The position numbers were made by a program, and so were the translations under genes. From an uncultured archaeon (GTDB lineage Archaea; Nanobdellota; Nanobdellia; Pacearchaeales; GW2011-AR1): DNA of 64,000 nucleotides. Shown here in pieces: positions 47,620 to 58,279 of the stretch; position 1 is the first letter of the stretch, and every line of letters begins with the position of its first letter. The notes beneath the pieces were generated by a model. That model saw only the letters and a list, made by a program, of their open reading frames with translations. It did no database searches and was not told the origin of the DNA. The stretch covers positions 1 to 64,000 of the forward strand of contig CABMGN010000008.1 in the NCBI GenBank assembly GCA_902385635.1. The letters are read 5' to 3'.

Positions 47620-48147
47620 ATGAAAAAAACACCTAAAAGATTGGTTTTGATTACTATCTTAGTCCTAGTTTTTCTAGTTTTACTTCTATTTGCAATTCGT
47701 GTGTTTTCGTCTAGAGAAATTGATGATGTAACGCCGGGGATTTATTGTGAACCAGAGTATTTAGAGAAAGCACAAATTCTGTGGGTTATACCAAATTATA
47801 ATAACACCCCAATATCCCAGAATGAAACTTGGTGCGAAAAAATAATTTCAATGAACAAAACCTTAGGTATGCACGGGGTAAGACACCAACCATACGAAGA
47901 GTTTAAAATAGAGAACAAAACACAAGAAGAGTTCCAAAAAGGAATTAAAATTTTTGAAGATTGTTTTAACCAAACACCCACAAGGTTCAAATCCCCCCAA
48001 TTAGCTCTTTCCCAAGAAAATAAAAAAATGATACTAGAAAACTTTCCAGACTTAAAGATAAAATCTTATTTTAATCAAATAACCCATAAAGTCTATCACT
48101 GTTCAGATACCGGAAGATTCTCTAACAGAATTATTGATCTTTTTTAA
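47620..48147 (+). CDS. membrane-anchored polysaccharide-deacetylase/NodB-like domain protein
   Basis: N-term TM; LGMHGVRHQPYEEF and RFKSPQLALS resemble NodB-homology motifs. Confidence 0.55.
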   Translation: MKKTPKRLVLITILVLVFLVLLLFAIRVFSSREIDDVTPGIYCEPEYLEKAQILWVIPNYNNTPISQNETWCEKIISMNKTLGMHGVRHQPYEEFKIENKTQEEFQKGIKIFEDCFNQTPTRFKSPQLALSQENKKMILENFPDLKIKSYFNQITHKVYHCSDTGRFSNRIIDLF

Positions 48148-49235
48148 TGGATTTGGAATCTTAGTAAAGCCCCAATTCCAGAAAGATTGAAAAATTGTTC
48201 TCCTTCTGGAGTCTCTGTAGAGACTATTTCTATATTTGCAGAAATGTTAGTTGCTAATTCTTTTAACTCTTGAGCAATCTGTTTGTCAACTTTCTTAGAA
48301 ATCAAAAGAGTTTCAACAGCCCCGTACTCTAAAGCTTTTCTTACATCCGGTTCTTTGTAAGCAGCCATTTTAGGATTTGCTCCCAAAGTTTCAAAAAATT
48401 TCTCTAAAAGTTTTTTCTCTCGAATAATTCCTTGGCTTGCAAGAATATCCTGACTTGCTTCAACTAATAGCTTAATACCGTGTTCATCAGCGTAACCTAA
48501 GTCCTTTCTTGCAAGAATAAGATTTTGTAATTTAGTCGGCAAGTACTCTCCATCAACAAATTCGTCTTTAGTTGGAACAGGGCCTCCAATCAGAATCCCT
48601 TTAAGCTTAGGCATATCGTAGAATATTGTTTTCATCTCATCAGCAATTCTTTTATAAAATTCTTTTGTAAGACCTTCAGTGATTCTGTGGAATCTCTGGC
48701 TAGATTGCCCTCCTGCCCTAACCTTGCTCGGAACACCAGAAGTCATCTTTTGTAAAACCTCGATTCTCTTTCCTTCTAAGAAACCAATTGCAGCATCTTT
48801 CCTATCCATAACTAACAAACCAAAAACCTCATCAACTTCTAGCATTTCTCTAAGCGGTTGTGTAACAAATTCCTTATCACATCTATACATTCTTATCTTC
48901 AAAGGAAGTGGGGGCTCTATCTCCCATAGTCTCATGTCATCCTGACCTTCAACCTGAGAAATATTTCCAGAGTATAAAACAAGGCCATTCACAGGGGTTC
49001 TATTTAATCCTTTAAGGTATCTAATAATTTTTTCAAGAGCTTCAGTAACATTCTTTCTTGTTCCACTAGACTTAATGTTCTTTGCTGTAGAAATTTCTGC
49101 CTCAAGCTGCTTTTGTACAGAATTTGCATCATAATCAGCGGGGATCATAACTGTAATTAGCTCTGTATGTCTCCCTTTATAACTATCAAGAACATTCAAA
49201 AGTTCATTCAGATCATCATTAGATAACTTTACCAT
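48144..49235 (-). CDS. peptide chain release factor aRF1
   Basis: GGQ motif VRAGGQSSQRFHRI and eRF1 domain features. Confidence 0.95.
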   Translation of the reverse strand: MVKLSNDDLNELLNVLDSYKGRHTELITVMIPADYDANSVQKQLEAEISTAKNIKSSGTRKNVTEALEKIIRYLKGLNRTPVNGLVLYSGNISQVEGQDDMRLWEIEPPLPLKIRMYRCDKEFVTQPLREMLEVDEVFGLLVMDRKDAAIGFLEGKRIEVLQKMTSGVPSKVRAGGQSSQRFHRITEGLTKEFYKRIADEMKTIFYDMPKLKGILIGGPVPTKDEFVDGEYLPTKLQNLILARKDLGYADEHGIKLLVEASQDILASQGIIREKKLLEKFFETLGANPKMAAYKEPDVRKALEYGAVETLLISKKVDKQIAQELKELATNISANIEIVSTETPEGEQFFNLSGIGALLRFQIH

Positions 49236-49257
49236 CTTAAATTTGAAAAAGAGTATG

Positions 49258-51642
49258 CTATTTAAACTCTACTCCAAAACTTCCTTCCTTAAGTTCAGAA
49301 GCATTAACAACATCCTTTAAATCTTTCAGAACATCTTTCAGTTTCTTATGGCTCTCTTTTTCAAGAGTTAAAATAATCTCAGAATTCATAGCCTTCTTTG
49401 CATCTGACTTTTCTTTTCTTATCTTTGCAATCATCTCTAGAAGTAGATTAAAAGTTTCTTCATCAGATTTACTTTTTTCTATCTTAATTTCTTGAGGCCA
49501 CTCACAAAGATGGATACTCTTTTCAGTCTGATCTTTCTTAAAATGATTCTGATAAACTTCTTCTGTAGAGAAAGGAGTAAATGGAGCAAATAGTCTAGTT
49601 ATAGAATATAGTAAAGTGTACAATCCATAAAATGCAGATTCCTTCTCTTCAGTAGTTCCATTATATACCCTCTTTTTAACAATTTCAAGATAATAATCAC
49701 AAAATTTACTCCAGAAGAAATTATCTACAGAAGATTTAACTTTATGATACTCATAGTTATCAAAATCCTTAACTGATTGTTTAATAATCTTATTTAATTC
49801 ATGAATAAAAAGTCTATCAACTTCCATAAGTTTCTTTGGTTTTTTTCCAGGTTTATAATTTCCAAGATTCATAAAAACAAATCGAGAAGCATTTGTTAAT
49901 TTCGTTACAAACTTTTTACCAGCAATTACCTCTTTTTCAGAGTACTCTAAATCATCTCCCAGCTTACTTCCCGCAGCCCAGCACCTAATTGAATCTGCAC
50001 CGTACCTTGCAATTACCTCTTGGGGTGCAACAACATTTCCTCTTGACTTTGACATTTTTTGGCCACCAAGAGTAACAAAACCCGAGATTATAACATCCTT
50101 AAATGGATTCTTCTTGTAATGAAGATTACTTTTTACAACAGTATTAAACAACCAGAAGGTAATTATCTCAGAAGCCTGCGGCCTTAAAGTCATAGGATAT
50201 AATTTATTTTCCCAGGATTTAGGCATTTTTTCAACAGACAACCTCGGAGACATAGATGAAGTAAACCAGGTATCAAGAACATCTTTTTCAGGAGTAAAGT
50301 CACTTGAACCACACTTACATTTTTTCTTTGGTTTATCTTTTAATGGATCAACTGGAAGTTGTTTCTCATCTGCAATAACAACCTCTCCACATTTTTTACA
50401 ATACCAAACAGGAAATGCAACACCAAAAAATCTCTGTCTTGAAATTAACCAGTCCCACTGAAGACCATTAACCCAGCTTGAGTAACGATTATACATAAAT
50501 TCAGGATACCAATTTAGCTCCTTACCCCATTTCAACATTTCTTTTTTCAAATCAAGATACTTTACAAACCACTGCATAGATTTAACGTACTCAATTTCAG
50601 TTCCGCATCTTTCATGAACCTTAACATCATGTTTCAATGGCTCTTGCTTTATCAAAAGTCCTCTTTCCTTCAGGTCAGAGATTATAACTTTCCTTGCTTC
50701 CTTAATTGACATACCAGAATATTTTTCAGCAAGAGAAGTCATCTTTCCAGATTTGTCAATTGCCTCTTTTATTGGAAGATTATATGCTTTCTGCCACTCC
50801 ATGTCTGTCTGATCACCAAAAGTACAACACATAACAATTCCTGTTCCTTTCTCCGGGTCTGCTCTGGAATCTTCCATAATTGGGACCTCAAAGTTAAATC
50901 CGGGAACTTTTGCTTTCTTACCTAAAAATTTTTTATATCTCTTATCAGAAGGATTGTAAAAAATAGAAACACACGCTGGAAGAAGTTCTGGTCTTGTTGT
51001 GGCCACAACCAAATCTTCTTTCCCGACTTTAAAAACAATATCATTAAAAAAAGTGTCAACACTTTTATCTTCGCAATCAACTTGAGAAATGCCTGTCTGA
51101 CATTCTGGACACCACATGGCAGGAGCATCTTTTCTATAAACTCTTCCTTTTTTGTACAAATCTAAAAAAGAATTCTGAGAAATTTTCCTAGAAGAATCAT
51201 CGATTGTACTATAAAGAATGTTCCAATCACAGCTTATCCCGATTCTCTTCCAATCAGCAAGATACTCGGGTTGGAATTTTTCCTTCAAAAGTTTCATACA
51301 TAATTCAATAAACTTATCTCTTGGCATTTGTGAAGCCTTAATATTTTGAGTCTTCTCTACCAGTCTTTCTGTTGGAAGCCCATTATCGTCTGTTCCAAAA
51401 GGATAAAAGACATTGAAGCCCCTCATTCGTTTATACCTTGCAATAAAGTCTTGTTGAGAGTACGAAAAAGCGTGCCCAATATGCATTTTTCCAGAAACAG
51501 TTGGGGGAGGAGTGTCTATAGAGTAAATCTTTCTCTTTTTACCTTTTTCAGAAGCATCAAAAGAGTAAATTTTTTCTTTATCCCAGTACTTGATCCACTT
51601 TTCTTCTGATTCAAGTTGGGGATTTTCGGGTAATTCGGGCAT
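49258..51642 (-). CDS. valS: valyl-tRNA synthetase
   Basis: HIGHA(F) signature (GKMHIGHAF), KMSKSRGN. Confidence 0.95.
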   Translation of the reverse strand: MPELPENPQLESEEKWIKYWDKEKIYSFDASEKGKKRKIYSIDTPPPTVSGKMHIGHAFSYSQQDFIARYKRMRGFNVFYPFGTDDNGLPTERLVEKTQNIKASQMPRDKFIELCMKLLKEKFQPEYLADWKRIGISCDWNILYSTIDDSSRKISQNSFLDLYKKGRVYRKDAPAMWCPECQTGISQVDCEDKSVDTFFNDIVFKVGKEDLVVATTRPELLPACVSIFYNPSDKRYKKFLGKKAKVPGFNFEVPIMEDSRADPEKGTGIVMCCTFGDQTDMEWQKAYNLPIKEAIDKSGKMTSLAEKYSGMSIKEARKVIISDLKERGLLIKQEPLKHDVKVHERCGTEIEYVKSMQWFVKYLDLKKEMLKWGKELNWYPEFMYNRYSSWVNGLQWDWLISRQRFFGVAFPVWYCKKCGEVVIADEKQLPVDPLKDKPKKKCKCGSSDFTPEKDVLDTWFTSSMSPRLSVEKMPKSWENKLYPMTLRPQASEIITFWLFNTVVKSNLHYKKNPFKDVIISGFVTLGGQKMSKSRGNVVAPQEVIARYGADSIRCWAAGSKLGDDLEYSEKEVIAGKKFVTKLTNASRFVFMNLGNYKPGKKPKKLMEVDRLFIHELNKIIKQSVKDFDNYEYHKVKSSVDNFFWSKFCDYYLEIVKKRVYNGTTEEKESAFYGLYTLLYSITRLFAPFTPFSTEEVYQNHFKKDQTEKSIHLCEWPQEIKIEKSKSDEETFNLLLEMIAKIRKEKSDAKKAMNSEIILTLEKESHKKLKDVLKDLKDVVNASELKEGSFGVEFK

Positions 51643-51702
51643 GATTTACAGAGATAAAACAACTTTAAAAAAGTTTATTAACCCAGAGAAATTGTTTAAA
51701 AA

Positions 51703-51861
51703 ATGGCAGACAATATGGTAAACCTCCCTTCAGGGTATGGTGGATTAACAAGATTCAGTCAAGAATATGAAACAAGATTCAAATTAAAACCCGCGCATAT
51801 AATCGGCTTCGTGGTTCTAATTGTTGCATTTAGAATCGCGCTAGGAATTTTCTTAAAATAA
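51703..51861 (+). CDS. preprotein translocase Sec61-beta/SecG-type subunit (52 aa)
   Basis: Not in ORF track; MADNMVNLPSGYGGLTRFSQEYETRFKLKPAHIIGFVVLIVAFRIALGIFLK matches archaeal Sec61-beta layout. Confidence 0.85.
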   Translation: MADNMVNLPSGYGGLTRFSQEYETRFKLKPAHIIGFVVLIVAFRIALGIFLK

Positions 51862-51862
51862 A

Positions 51863-52201
51863 ATGTTTCCCGGACTAGGTGGGGTAAACCCAAAACAAAT
51901 GAATGCTCTGATGAAGCAGATGGGAATTTCTCAAACAGAGATAGAAACAGATAAAGTAGTTATTCACAAAGCAGATGGAAAAAAGATTGTAATTGAACCG
52001 GCACATGTTTTAAAGATTAAGATGCAAGGTCAAGACTCTTTTCAAATTACTGGCGAAGAAAGGGAAGAAGCTGGAGAGTTATTTTCAGAAGAAGACATAA
52101 AAACCGTCATGGAAAAGGCCGGCGTTAAGAAAGATGCAGCAAAAAAAGCACTTGAAAAATCAAAAGGCGATCTAGCTGAAGCAATTCTTGAATTGAGTTA
52201 A
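51863..52201 (+). CDS. nac: nascent polypeptide-associated complex protein
   Basis: MNALMKQMGI, NAC domain and C-terminal UBA (VMEKAGVKKDAAKKALEKSKGDLAEAILEL). Confidence 0.93.
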   Translation: MFPGLGGVNPKQMNALMKQMGISQTEIETDKVVIHKADGKKIVIEPAHVLKIKMQGQDSFQITGEEREEAGELFSEEDIKTVMEKAGVKKDAAKKALEKSKGDLAEAILELS

Positions 52202-52231
52202 AAATAAAAACTCTTCTTTCAGTAATGCTTA

Positions 52232-53449
52232 ATGACAAAACCCTATATTCCTCCCCAAGAAATCTTAGATAAATATGCCGAAGTTCTAGTTAATTTTGCA
52301 GTAGCCGGTGGAAAAGGTATAAAGAAAGATGAAGTTATTCTTCTTGAAGTTCCTGAATGTGCAAAACCCATATTGATCCCCCTTCAAAAAGCAGTTCTGA
52401 AAGCTGGGGCGCACTATATAACACACTTTCTCGCAGATAAAACAGCACGACATTTCTACGAACTTGCAGAAGATCACCAACTAGAGTTCTTTCCAGAAAA
52501 GTTAATCAAAGGACGTGTTGACCAAATGGACCACTCACTCCACATCATTGCAGAAGCAGATAAAAAAGAGCTAGAAGGAATTGATCCAAAGAAAATTATG
52601 CGAAGGTCAAAAGCATTCAGACCGTACAAGGATTGGAGAGAAGAAAAAGAAAACAAAGGGAAATACTCTTGGGTTTTATCTCTTTACGGAACAGCAGAGA
52701 TGGCAAGAGAAGCAAAGATGAGTGAAAAAAAATACTGGGATCAGATAATCAGAGCATGTTATCTAGATGAAAAAGACCCTATAGAAAAGTGGAAACAAAC
52801 ATTCAAAGAGATTGATAGAATAAAAAATAAGCTTGACTCCTTAAAGATACAAAAGATTCATGTTAAATCAGAAAACATTGATCTCGAGATAGGTTTAGGC
52901 AAGAATAGAAAATGGCTTGGTTGTGATGGAAGAAACATCCCAAGCTTTGAGGTGTTTATTTCTCCAGACTGGAGAAAAACAAACGGAAAGATTTCATTTG
53001 ATCAACCCCTATATAGATATGACAACTTGATCTCAGGCATTTCTCTAGAATTCAAAGAAGGGATAATTACAAAATTCTCTGCAAAGGAAGGAGAAAATGT
53101 TTTGAAGGAAATGATTGAGTCAGACGAAGGTTCAAATAAGATAGGAGAATTTTCTCTAACTGATAGTAGCTTCTCAAAGATAAACAAGTTCATGGCCGAA
53201 ACCTTATTTGACGAAAACTTTGGAGGAAAATACGGAAATATGCACATAGCGGTGGGCTCTTCATTCAAAGACGCGTACCCGCATGCGGAAGAAATTCCTA
53301 ATATCCCTAAAGAGAAATGGGATGAAATGGGCTTCAATGAATCAATAGTCCATTCAGATCTGGTTAATGCAGAAAAAAAAGCAGTTTATGCATTCCTCGA
53401 AGATGGAAAGAAAGTTCTAATTTACAAAAACGGTAAGTTTCTAATATGA
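52232..53449 (+). CDS. M29-family aminopeptidase
   Basis: Y-x-D/H layout: NIPSFEVFISPDW, GKYGNMHIAVGSSF, ESIVHSDLV. Confidence 0.8.
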   Translation: MTKPYIPPQEILDKYAEVLVNFAVAGGKGIKKDEVILLEVPECAKPILIPLQKAVLKAGAHYITHFLADKTARHFYELAEDHQLEFFPEKLIKGRVDQMDHSLHIIAEADKKELEGIDPKKIMRRSKAFRPYKDWREEKENKGKYSWVLSLYGTAEMAREAKMSEKKYWDQIIRACYLDEKDPIEKWKQTFKEIDRIKNKLDSLKIQKIHVKSENIDLEIGLGKNRKWLGCDGRNIPSFEVFISPDWRKTNGKISFDQPLYRYDNLISGISLEFKEGIITKFSAKEGENVLKEMIESDEGSNKIGEFSLTDSSFSKINKFMAETLFDENFGGKYGNMHIAVGSSFKDAYPHAEEIPNIPKEKWDEMGFNESIVHSDLVNAEKKAVYAFLEDGKKVLIYKNGKFLI

Positions 53450-53919
53450 ACCCCATATTAAAAAATCTAGAAGAAGCAGATCACTCAATTCAAAGAGCAA
53501 GTCACCTCTTAAACGTAACTTTTCCATTGTTAAAACATAAGGAAATACTTCTAAGAATAACAGAAGAGATAAAAAAGTCCTTACTAAAACAAATAAATTC
53601 AATCCTTTATTATGAACATCTAAATAAAAGGATAAAACTTTCAAAAGATCCAAAAAAGAATCTAAAACTATTTGAGAAAAAACTAGCAAGAAGGTACAAA
53701 GTAAACATCAAAGAAATAAAAGAAATTCTTAATCTTTCAAAAATACAAAAAGAGTCTCCAGTCCATATATTAAAAGAAGATAAGCTAATTCTTGTATCAA
53801 ACGACCTAAAACAGAAAATTATCACAAAAGAAGTACTAAAAAGATACCTAAATCTAACAGAAAACCTATTCAAGACCGTTAAAAAGAATCTGATTACAAG
53901 AACTCCTAAAGAAGAGTAA
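53446..53919 (+). CDS. hypothetical helical protein
   Basis: ORF overlapping previous stop; helical, Lys-rich. Confidence 0.6.
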   Translation: MNPILKNLEEADHSIQRASHLLNVTFPLLKHKEILLRITEEIKKSLLKQINSILYYEHLNKRIKLSKDPKKNLKLFEKKLARRYKVNIKEIKEILNLSKIQKESPVHILKEDKLILVSNDLKQKIITKEVLKRYLNLTENLFKTVKKNLITRTPKEE

Positions 53920-54024
53920 AAGGAAAAGGTATAAAAATACTCAAACTATATACTGGATACTGGAAAGAGGCAAACTTATCCTCTAGGGATATCGAATTAA
54001 GTTTCGAGAATTAATATTATATAA

Positions 54025-54465
54025 ATGGAAGAAATAATTCAAGAAAAAATCAGCGCAGATCATCTTTTATACGTAAGTCTAAAGTACACAAAAACCTGCG
54101 ATGTAATCATCAACTTACTTATTAGATGGAGAAAAATGATAGACACCGCAATAGAAGAACTTCTAAAACATGCTAAGAAAAAGAAAAAAATTTCATCCAT
54201 TCCCGCTAATCCTCTAGGAAGAATAGAAGCAATTCAAAAGTTATTCAAGAAAGATAAGAACTTCATGGAGATTATTGACTTCTACATCATGCTAAAAAAG
54301 CTTGAGGAATTACGGAAGGAAAGAATTGGTGAATTTAGAAAGAACGTTAACCTAAAAATATTTTATAGAGGGCAAGAAATAAATGTAAACTTAGAGCAGT
54401 TAAAGATTTATGCCGATAAACTGGAAAAATTTATAACTACTACAAAACAATTTCTTCTATCATAA
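54025..54465 (+). CDS. hypothetical helical protein, possible distant paralogue of 53446-53919
   Basis: Shared ADH-start helical pattern. Confidence 0.6.
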   Translation: MEEIIQEKISADHLLYVSLKYTKTCDVIINLLIRWRKMIDTAIEELLKHAKKKKKISSIPANPLGRIEAIQKLFKKDKNFMEIIDFYIMLKKLEELRKERIGEFRKNVNLKIFYRGQEINVNLEQLKIYADKLEKFITTTKQFLLS

Positions 54466-54480
54466 ATAAAAAGAGCAAAT

Positions 54481-55254
54481 ATGAAAAGAATAATAGTCAT
54501 TACCTCCGGGAAGGGGGGAGTTGGTAAAACAACAACTGCAGTTAACCTTGGTGCAGCAATAAACCACTTTGGGAAAAATGTTTTAGTAGTGGACGGAAAT
54601 CTAACAACACCTAATGTAGGTATTTTTCTTGGTTCTCCAGAAGTACCCGTAAGCCTCAATCACGTTTTAAATGGAAAAGCAGAAGTTTTCGAAGCAGTTT
54701 ACGAACATGAATCAGGCATGAAAATACTTCCAGCCTCACTCTCTCTTAAAGAATTAGATAAAATAAAACCCAACAACATAAAGGATTTAAAAAAAGATTT
54801 GACAGACATAGCAGAATATGTAATAGTAGACAGTGCAGCAGGACTTGGAAATGAGGCAAGATCAGCAATGGATTTAGCAGATGAGCTAATTATTGTAACA
54901 AACCCCGAGCTTCCAGCAGTAACAGACGCTCTAAAAACAATAAAACTTGCAGAAAAAGCACACAAACCAGTGTTGGGAATTATTGTAACAAGAGTTAGGG
55001 GAGATAAAATTGAGATGAGCCCAGAACTAGTTAAAGAAATGCTAGAGACTCCAGTTTTAGGTATGATCCCTGAAGACAGATCAATTCAAAAGTCACTTAA
55101 TCTAAAAAATCCGGTTATTCATACACACCCGACAAGTCACGCATCACGAGCCTACAAAGAGATTGCTTCTCAAATCCTCAATGTTCCGTACGAAGCACAC
55201 AAAGATAAAAAGAATGTGTTCAAAACTTGGTTAAAGAAACTTGGGTTAGCATAA
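54481..55254 (+). CDS. MinD/ParA-like P-loop ATPase
   Basis: TSGKGGVGKTTTAVNLG, VVDGNLTTPNVG, VIVDSAAGLG. Confidence 0.92.
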   Translation: MKRIIVITSGKGGVGKTTTAVNLGAAINHFGKNVLVVDGNLTTPNVGIFLGSPEVPVSLNHVLNGKAEVFEAVYEHESGMKILPASLSLKELDKIKPNNIKDLKKDLTDIAEYVIVDSAAGLGNEARSAMDLADELIIVTNPELPAVTDALKTIKLAEKAHKPVLGIIVTRVRGDKIEMSPELVKEMLETPVLGMIPEDRSIQKSLNLKNPVIHTHPTSHASRAYKEIASQILNVPYEAHKDKKNVFKTWLKKLGLA

Positions 55255-55298
55255 ATCAGCCAAATTTTTATAAACTACTTCTTCTAGAATAAAGAAAC

Positions 55299-55613
55299 AT
55301 GAGAGTGATATATATTCCTGAAAAAGAAATTGACAAAGTAAAACAAACATTAGCTGCTCAAGGTAGATTTCATCTTCTAGTAATTTCAACAGAACACGGG
55401 AAGTATAAAGAAGGGGAATTTGTAAAAACTGCTTGGGGAGATAAGCTTCACGTATCAAAACAGGTACCAATAACTTCTTTTGATCATTTCAAGAGAGAAT
55501 ACATACACTACCCCGAAATAAAAGAATCAATCAATTTACCTGAAATGGAACATTTGTTTAAGTTCAAAAAAGTAGAAATTCTTGAGTTAAGGAAATACAA
55601 AGATAAAATTTAA
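55299..55613 (+). CDS. hypothetical protein
   Basis: ORF only. Confidence 0.5.
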   Translation: MRVIYIPEKEIDKVKQTLAAQGRFHLLVISTEHGKYKEGEFVKTAWGDKLHVSKQVPITSFDHFKREYIHYPEIKESINLPEMEHLFKFKKVEILELRKYKDKI

Positions 55614-55960
55614 CTAACCCTCATCCCAGGTTCAGCTTCTTTATCCGGACATACTAGTATAACTTTTTTAAAATCATCTGTAAATGCAGCTAGAATCATT
55701 CCTTCGCTCTTAATTCCTTTCATCATCCTTGGAGCAAGATTAGAAACAAGAATTAAGCTCTTCCCAACAAGTTCTTCTTTACTATAAAACTGTTTTAAAC
55801 CAGCACAAACAAATCGCTCTCCAAACTGACCAACATCAAGAGTCAATTTGTAAAGTTTGTCTGCTCCTAAAATATCTTCTGCATTTTTTACTTTTGCAAC
55901 CCTTAAATCAATTTTTTCCCAGTCGCTAAAATTAACAATGTTTGCAATATTTTCCGCCAT
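55610..55960 (-). CDS. MetRS beta-like tRNA-binding (OB-fold) protein
   Basis: WEKIDLRVAKV, ADKLYKLTLDVG, LILVSNLAPRMMKGIKSEGMILAA. Confidence 0.9.
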   Translation of the reverse strand: MAENIANIVNFSDWEKIDLRVAKVKNAEDILGADKLYKLTLDVGQFGERFVCAGLKQFYSKEELVGKSLILVSNLAPRMMKGIKSEGMILAAFTDDFKKVILVCPDKEAEPGMRVS

Positions 55961-55997
55961 AGTTTATACAAAATTTCAAGATTTATTAAATTTGTGA

Positions 55998-56552
55998 TTA
56001 TGCTTTTTCGGGAAGTCCAAACACATCAATCTCCCCAATATCCTCTAGGGGTTTAACAGAAGGAGAAGCCTCTTCAAAATAGGGGCGAGATACAAGATCC
56101 CTAACAAAAGACTCCATACAATCTATATAGGGGTCAGTCCCAGATTCAAAAGCTCCAAGAACTCTTGCTCTAAGCCAGGGATTTTCCCTTCTAAGTCTTT
56201 CCTGTTCTATATCAAAAGGAGACCTCAAGGAGTCTAATTTCTTCCTTTGTATTTCAAGATTTGCATGATATTTTTGTAAAATTTGCTCTTTCTTTGCTTG
56301 TTCTGATATCATCTTAGGTTTAAGTTCTTCGGCTCTTGCTAATTTAAATGCAAAATATTCCTCCCGAGTCATTTTAGAAATATTTCTTTTTTTCCATTCT
56401 TGATTCTCGTATTGCACTTTGTAAGAGTCATTTTCGTACATTTTTCCAGTACATCTACGTCTACATTCCAAGGGAGATTCTGCAGGCCTACGGCTAGAAA
56501 ATCTAAGGTCATTGTACCAGTTCGAAATTACTTTAAATGGGTTCCAGATCAT
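55998..56552 (-). CDS. hypothetical charged protein between MetRS-beta-like gene and metG
   Basis: ORF only; charged helical composition. Confidence 0.5.
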   Translation of the reverse strand: MIWNPFKVISNWYNDLRFSSRRPAESPLECRRRCTGKMYENDSYKVQYENQEWKKRNISKMTREEYFAFKLARAEELKPKMISEQAKKEQILQKYHANLEIQRKKLDSLRSPFDIEQERLRRENPWLRARVLGAFESGTDPYIDCMESFVRDLVSRPYFEEASPSVKPLEDIGEIDVFGLPEKA

Positions 56553-56602
56553 ATTTTATCCTAGAATTCTCCCCTTTTAAATCTTTCTAAAGTGTTACTA
56601 CT

Positions 56603-58024
56603 CTAAAGTTCTATTTTCTTAAAAAGAAGCTCACCTTTCTTAATATTTGAAGGGCTCAAAGGTTTTTCAATCTCAGAAAGTAAGAATTTTTTAAAACCAA
56701 ACTGCTTTCCGATCTTTTCAGAAGTAGAAGGAATAAATGGCCATAAGAGAATAGCTATAATTCTTATTGAATCAGCAATTTCATAAAGTACTTTTTTGTC
56801 ATGTGTTTCCCAAGGCTTTTTATTCTGAACATACTCATTACAAATATCAACAAAAGCAAAGATCTCATTTAATGCTTTGTCTACTTCAAAATTTTGCATA
56901 TGCTTTTCAATGCTCTTTAATTTTAATTTTTTCAAAAGAGAATTTTCTGTCTTTTCTAAACCATATTTCTCAATTAAACTTGCTATTCTAGAAACTAAAT
57001 TTCCTAATTTATTTGCAAGTTCATTATTATTTCTTTCAATCAAAATATCTTCAGAATAATCAGAATCCTCAAAGACAGAACATTTCAAAAGAGAGTACCT
57101 AACCGGATCCGCCCCGTATTTTTTAGCTAAGTCTATTGGATCGATTGTATTTCCTAAACTTTTCCCTATTTTTTTCCCGCCAAGATTAAGATACCCGTGT
57201 ACAAGAAGAGTCTTAGGTAGCTTATATCCTGCAGAGATTAAAATCGCCGGCCAAATTACAGAATGAAACCAGTTAATTCCCTTTCCCACAATATGAACAT
57301 CTGCAGGCCAGTTTCCATTTGCACCTGAAACATAATTAAGAAGAGCGTCAAACCAGACATAAATTTTAAACTTGGGGTCAATAGGATTATCAATTCCCCA
57401 ATCAAGATTAGATCTAGAAACACATAAGTCCTTCAGTTCTTCATTCTTCAGTCTAGAAAGAATTTCGTTACGTCTAGTCTCTGGAACAATATATCCTTTT
57501 TCAATAAAATCGATTAACTCTCGTTTATATTTACTTAAATCAAAAAAGTAAGAATCTTCCGAAATCCATTCAGGTTCTTTATTATGTTCCGGGCACTTCC
57601 CCTCAACTAAATCTTTTTCAGTAATAAACGCCTCACACCCAGTACAGTAATATCCCTCATACTTTCCTTTGTAAATTTCTCCTTTATCATAGACTTTTTT
57701 AAAAATATCCTGGCACAGTTTCTTATGCTCTGCTTCAGTTGTTCTAATAAATCTATCAAAGTTAACATCTAGTATTTTACATAATTCAATAAAAATTTTA
57801 GAATTTTGATCAACAAACTTCTGGATTGGAACTCCTTTCTCTTTAGCTACTTGAGCATTTTTTTGAGCATTTTCGTCTGTTCCAGTTAAAAGAAAGACTT
57901 CTTTGCCCTCTATCTTTTTCCACCTAGCTAGAGCATCTGCTAAGATTTTTTCAAAGGCGTGACCTACATGAGGCCTTCCATTCACATAATCAATTGCTGT
58001 TGTTATAAAAAATTTCTTTGTCAT
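56603..58024 (-). CDS. metG: methionyl-tRNA synthetase
   Basis: ITTAIDYVNGRPHVGHAFEKI, zinc site CTGCEAF...CPEH, GKKIGKSLGN. Confidence 0.95.
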   Translation of the reverse strand: MTKKFFITTAIDYVNGRPHVGHAFEKILADALARWKKIEGKEVFLLTGTDENAQKNAQVAKEKGVPIQKFVDQNSKIFIELCKILDVNFDRFIRTTEAEHKKLCQDIFKKVYDKGEIYKGKYEGYYCTGCEAFITEKDLVEGKCPEHNKEPEWISEDSYFFDLSKYKRELIDFIEKGYIVPETRRNEILSRLKNEELKDLCVSRSNLDWGIDNPIDPKFKIYVWFDALLNYVSGANGNWPADVHIVGKGINWFHSVIWPAILISAGYKLPKTLLVHGYLNLGGKKIGKSLGNTIDPIDLAKKYGADPVRYSLLKCSVFEDSDYSEDILIERNNNELANKLGNLVSRIASLIEKYGLEKTENSLLKKLKLKSIEKHMQNFEVDKALNEIFAFVDICNEYVQNKKPWETHDKKVLYEIADSIRIIAILLWPFIPSTSEKIGKQFGFKKFLLSEIEKPLSPSNIKKGELLFKKIEL

Positions 58025-58157
58025 ATTCGATTCAATTAAAGAAGGTATAAAAATTTAATTGCAGAATCACATAAGCATAGCTAAGTAAAACATTCTATTT
58101 TCTGTGATACTTATGTTTGCCATACAAAAAGAATAGGGGTTAAGTATAAAAAACTAT

Positions 58158-58227
58158 GCGCCGGCCGGGAATCGGACCCGGATCCAAAGCTTGGGAAGCT
58201 TTTATTCTACCACTAAACTACCAGCGC
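58158..58227 (-). tRNA. tRNA-Gly(CCC)
   Basis: Cloverleaf; loop TTCCCAA between AAAGC/GCTTT. Confidence 0.9.
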
Positions 58228-58279
58228 ATAAAAATGCATAGAACAGGAAATTTATAAACTATATTGCACTATAAAGAAG

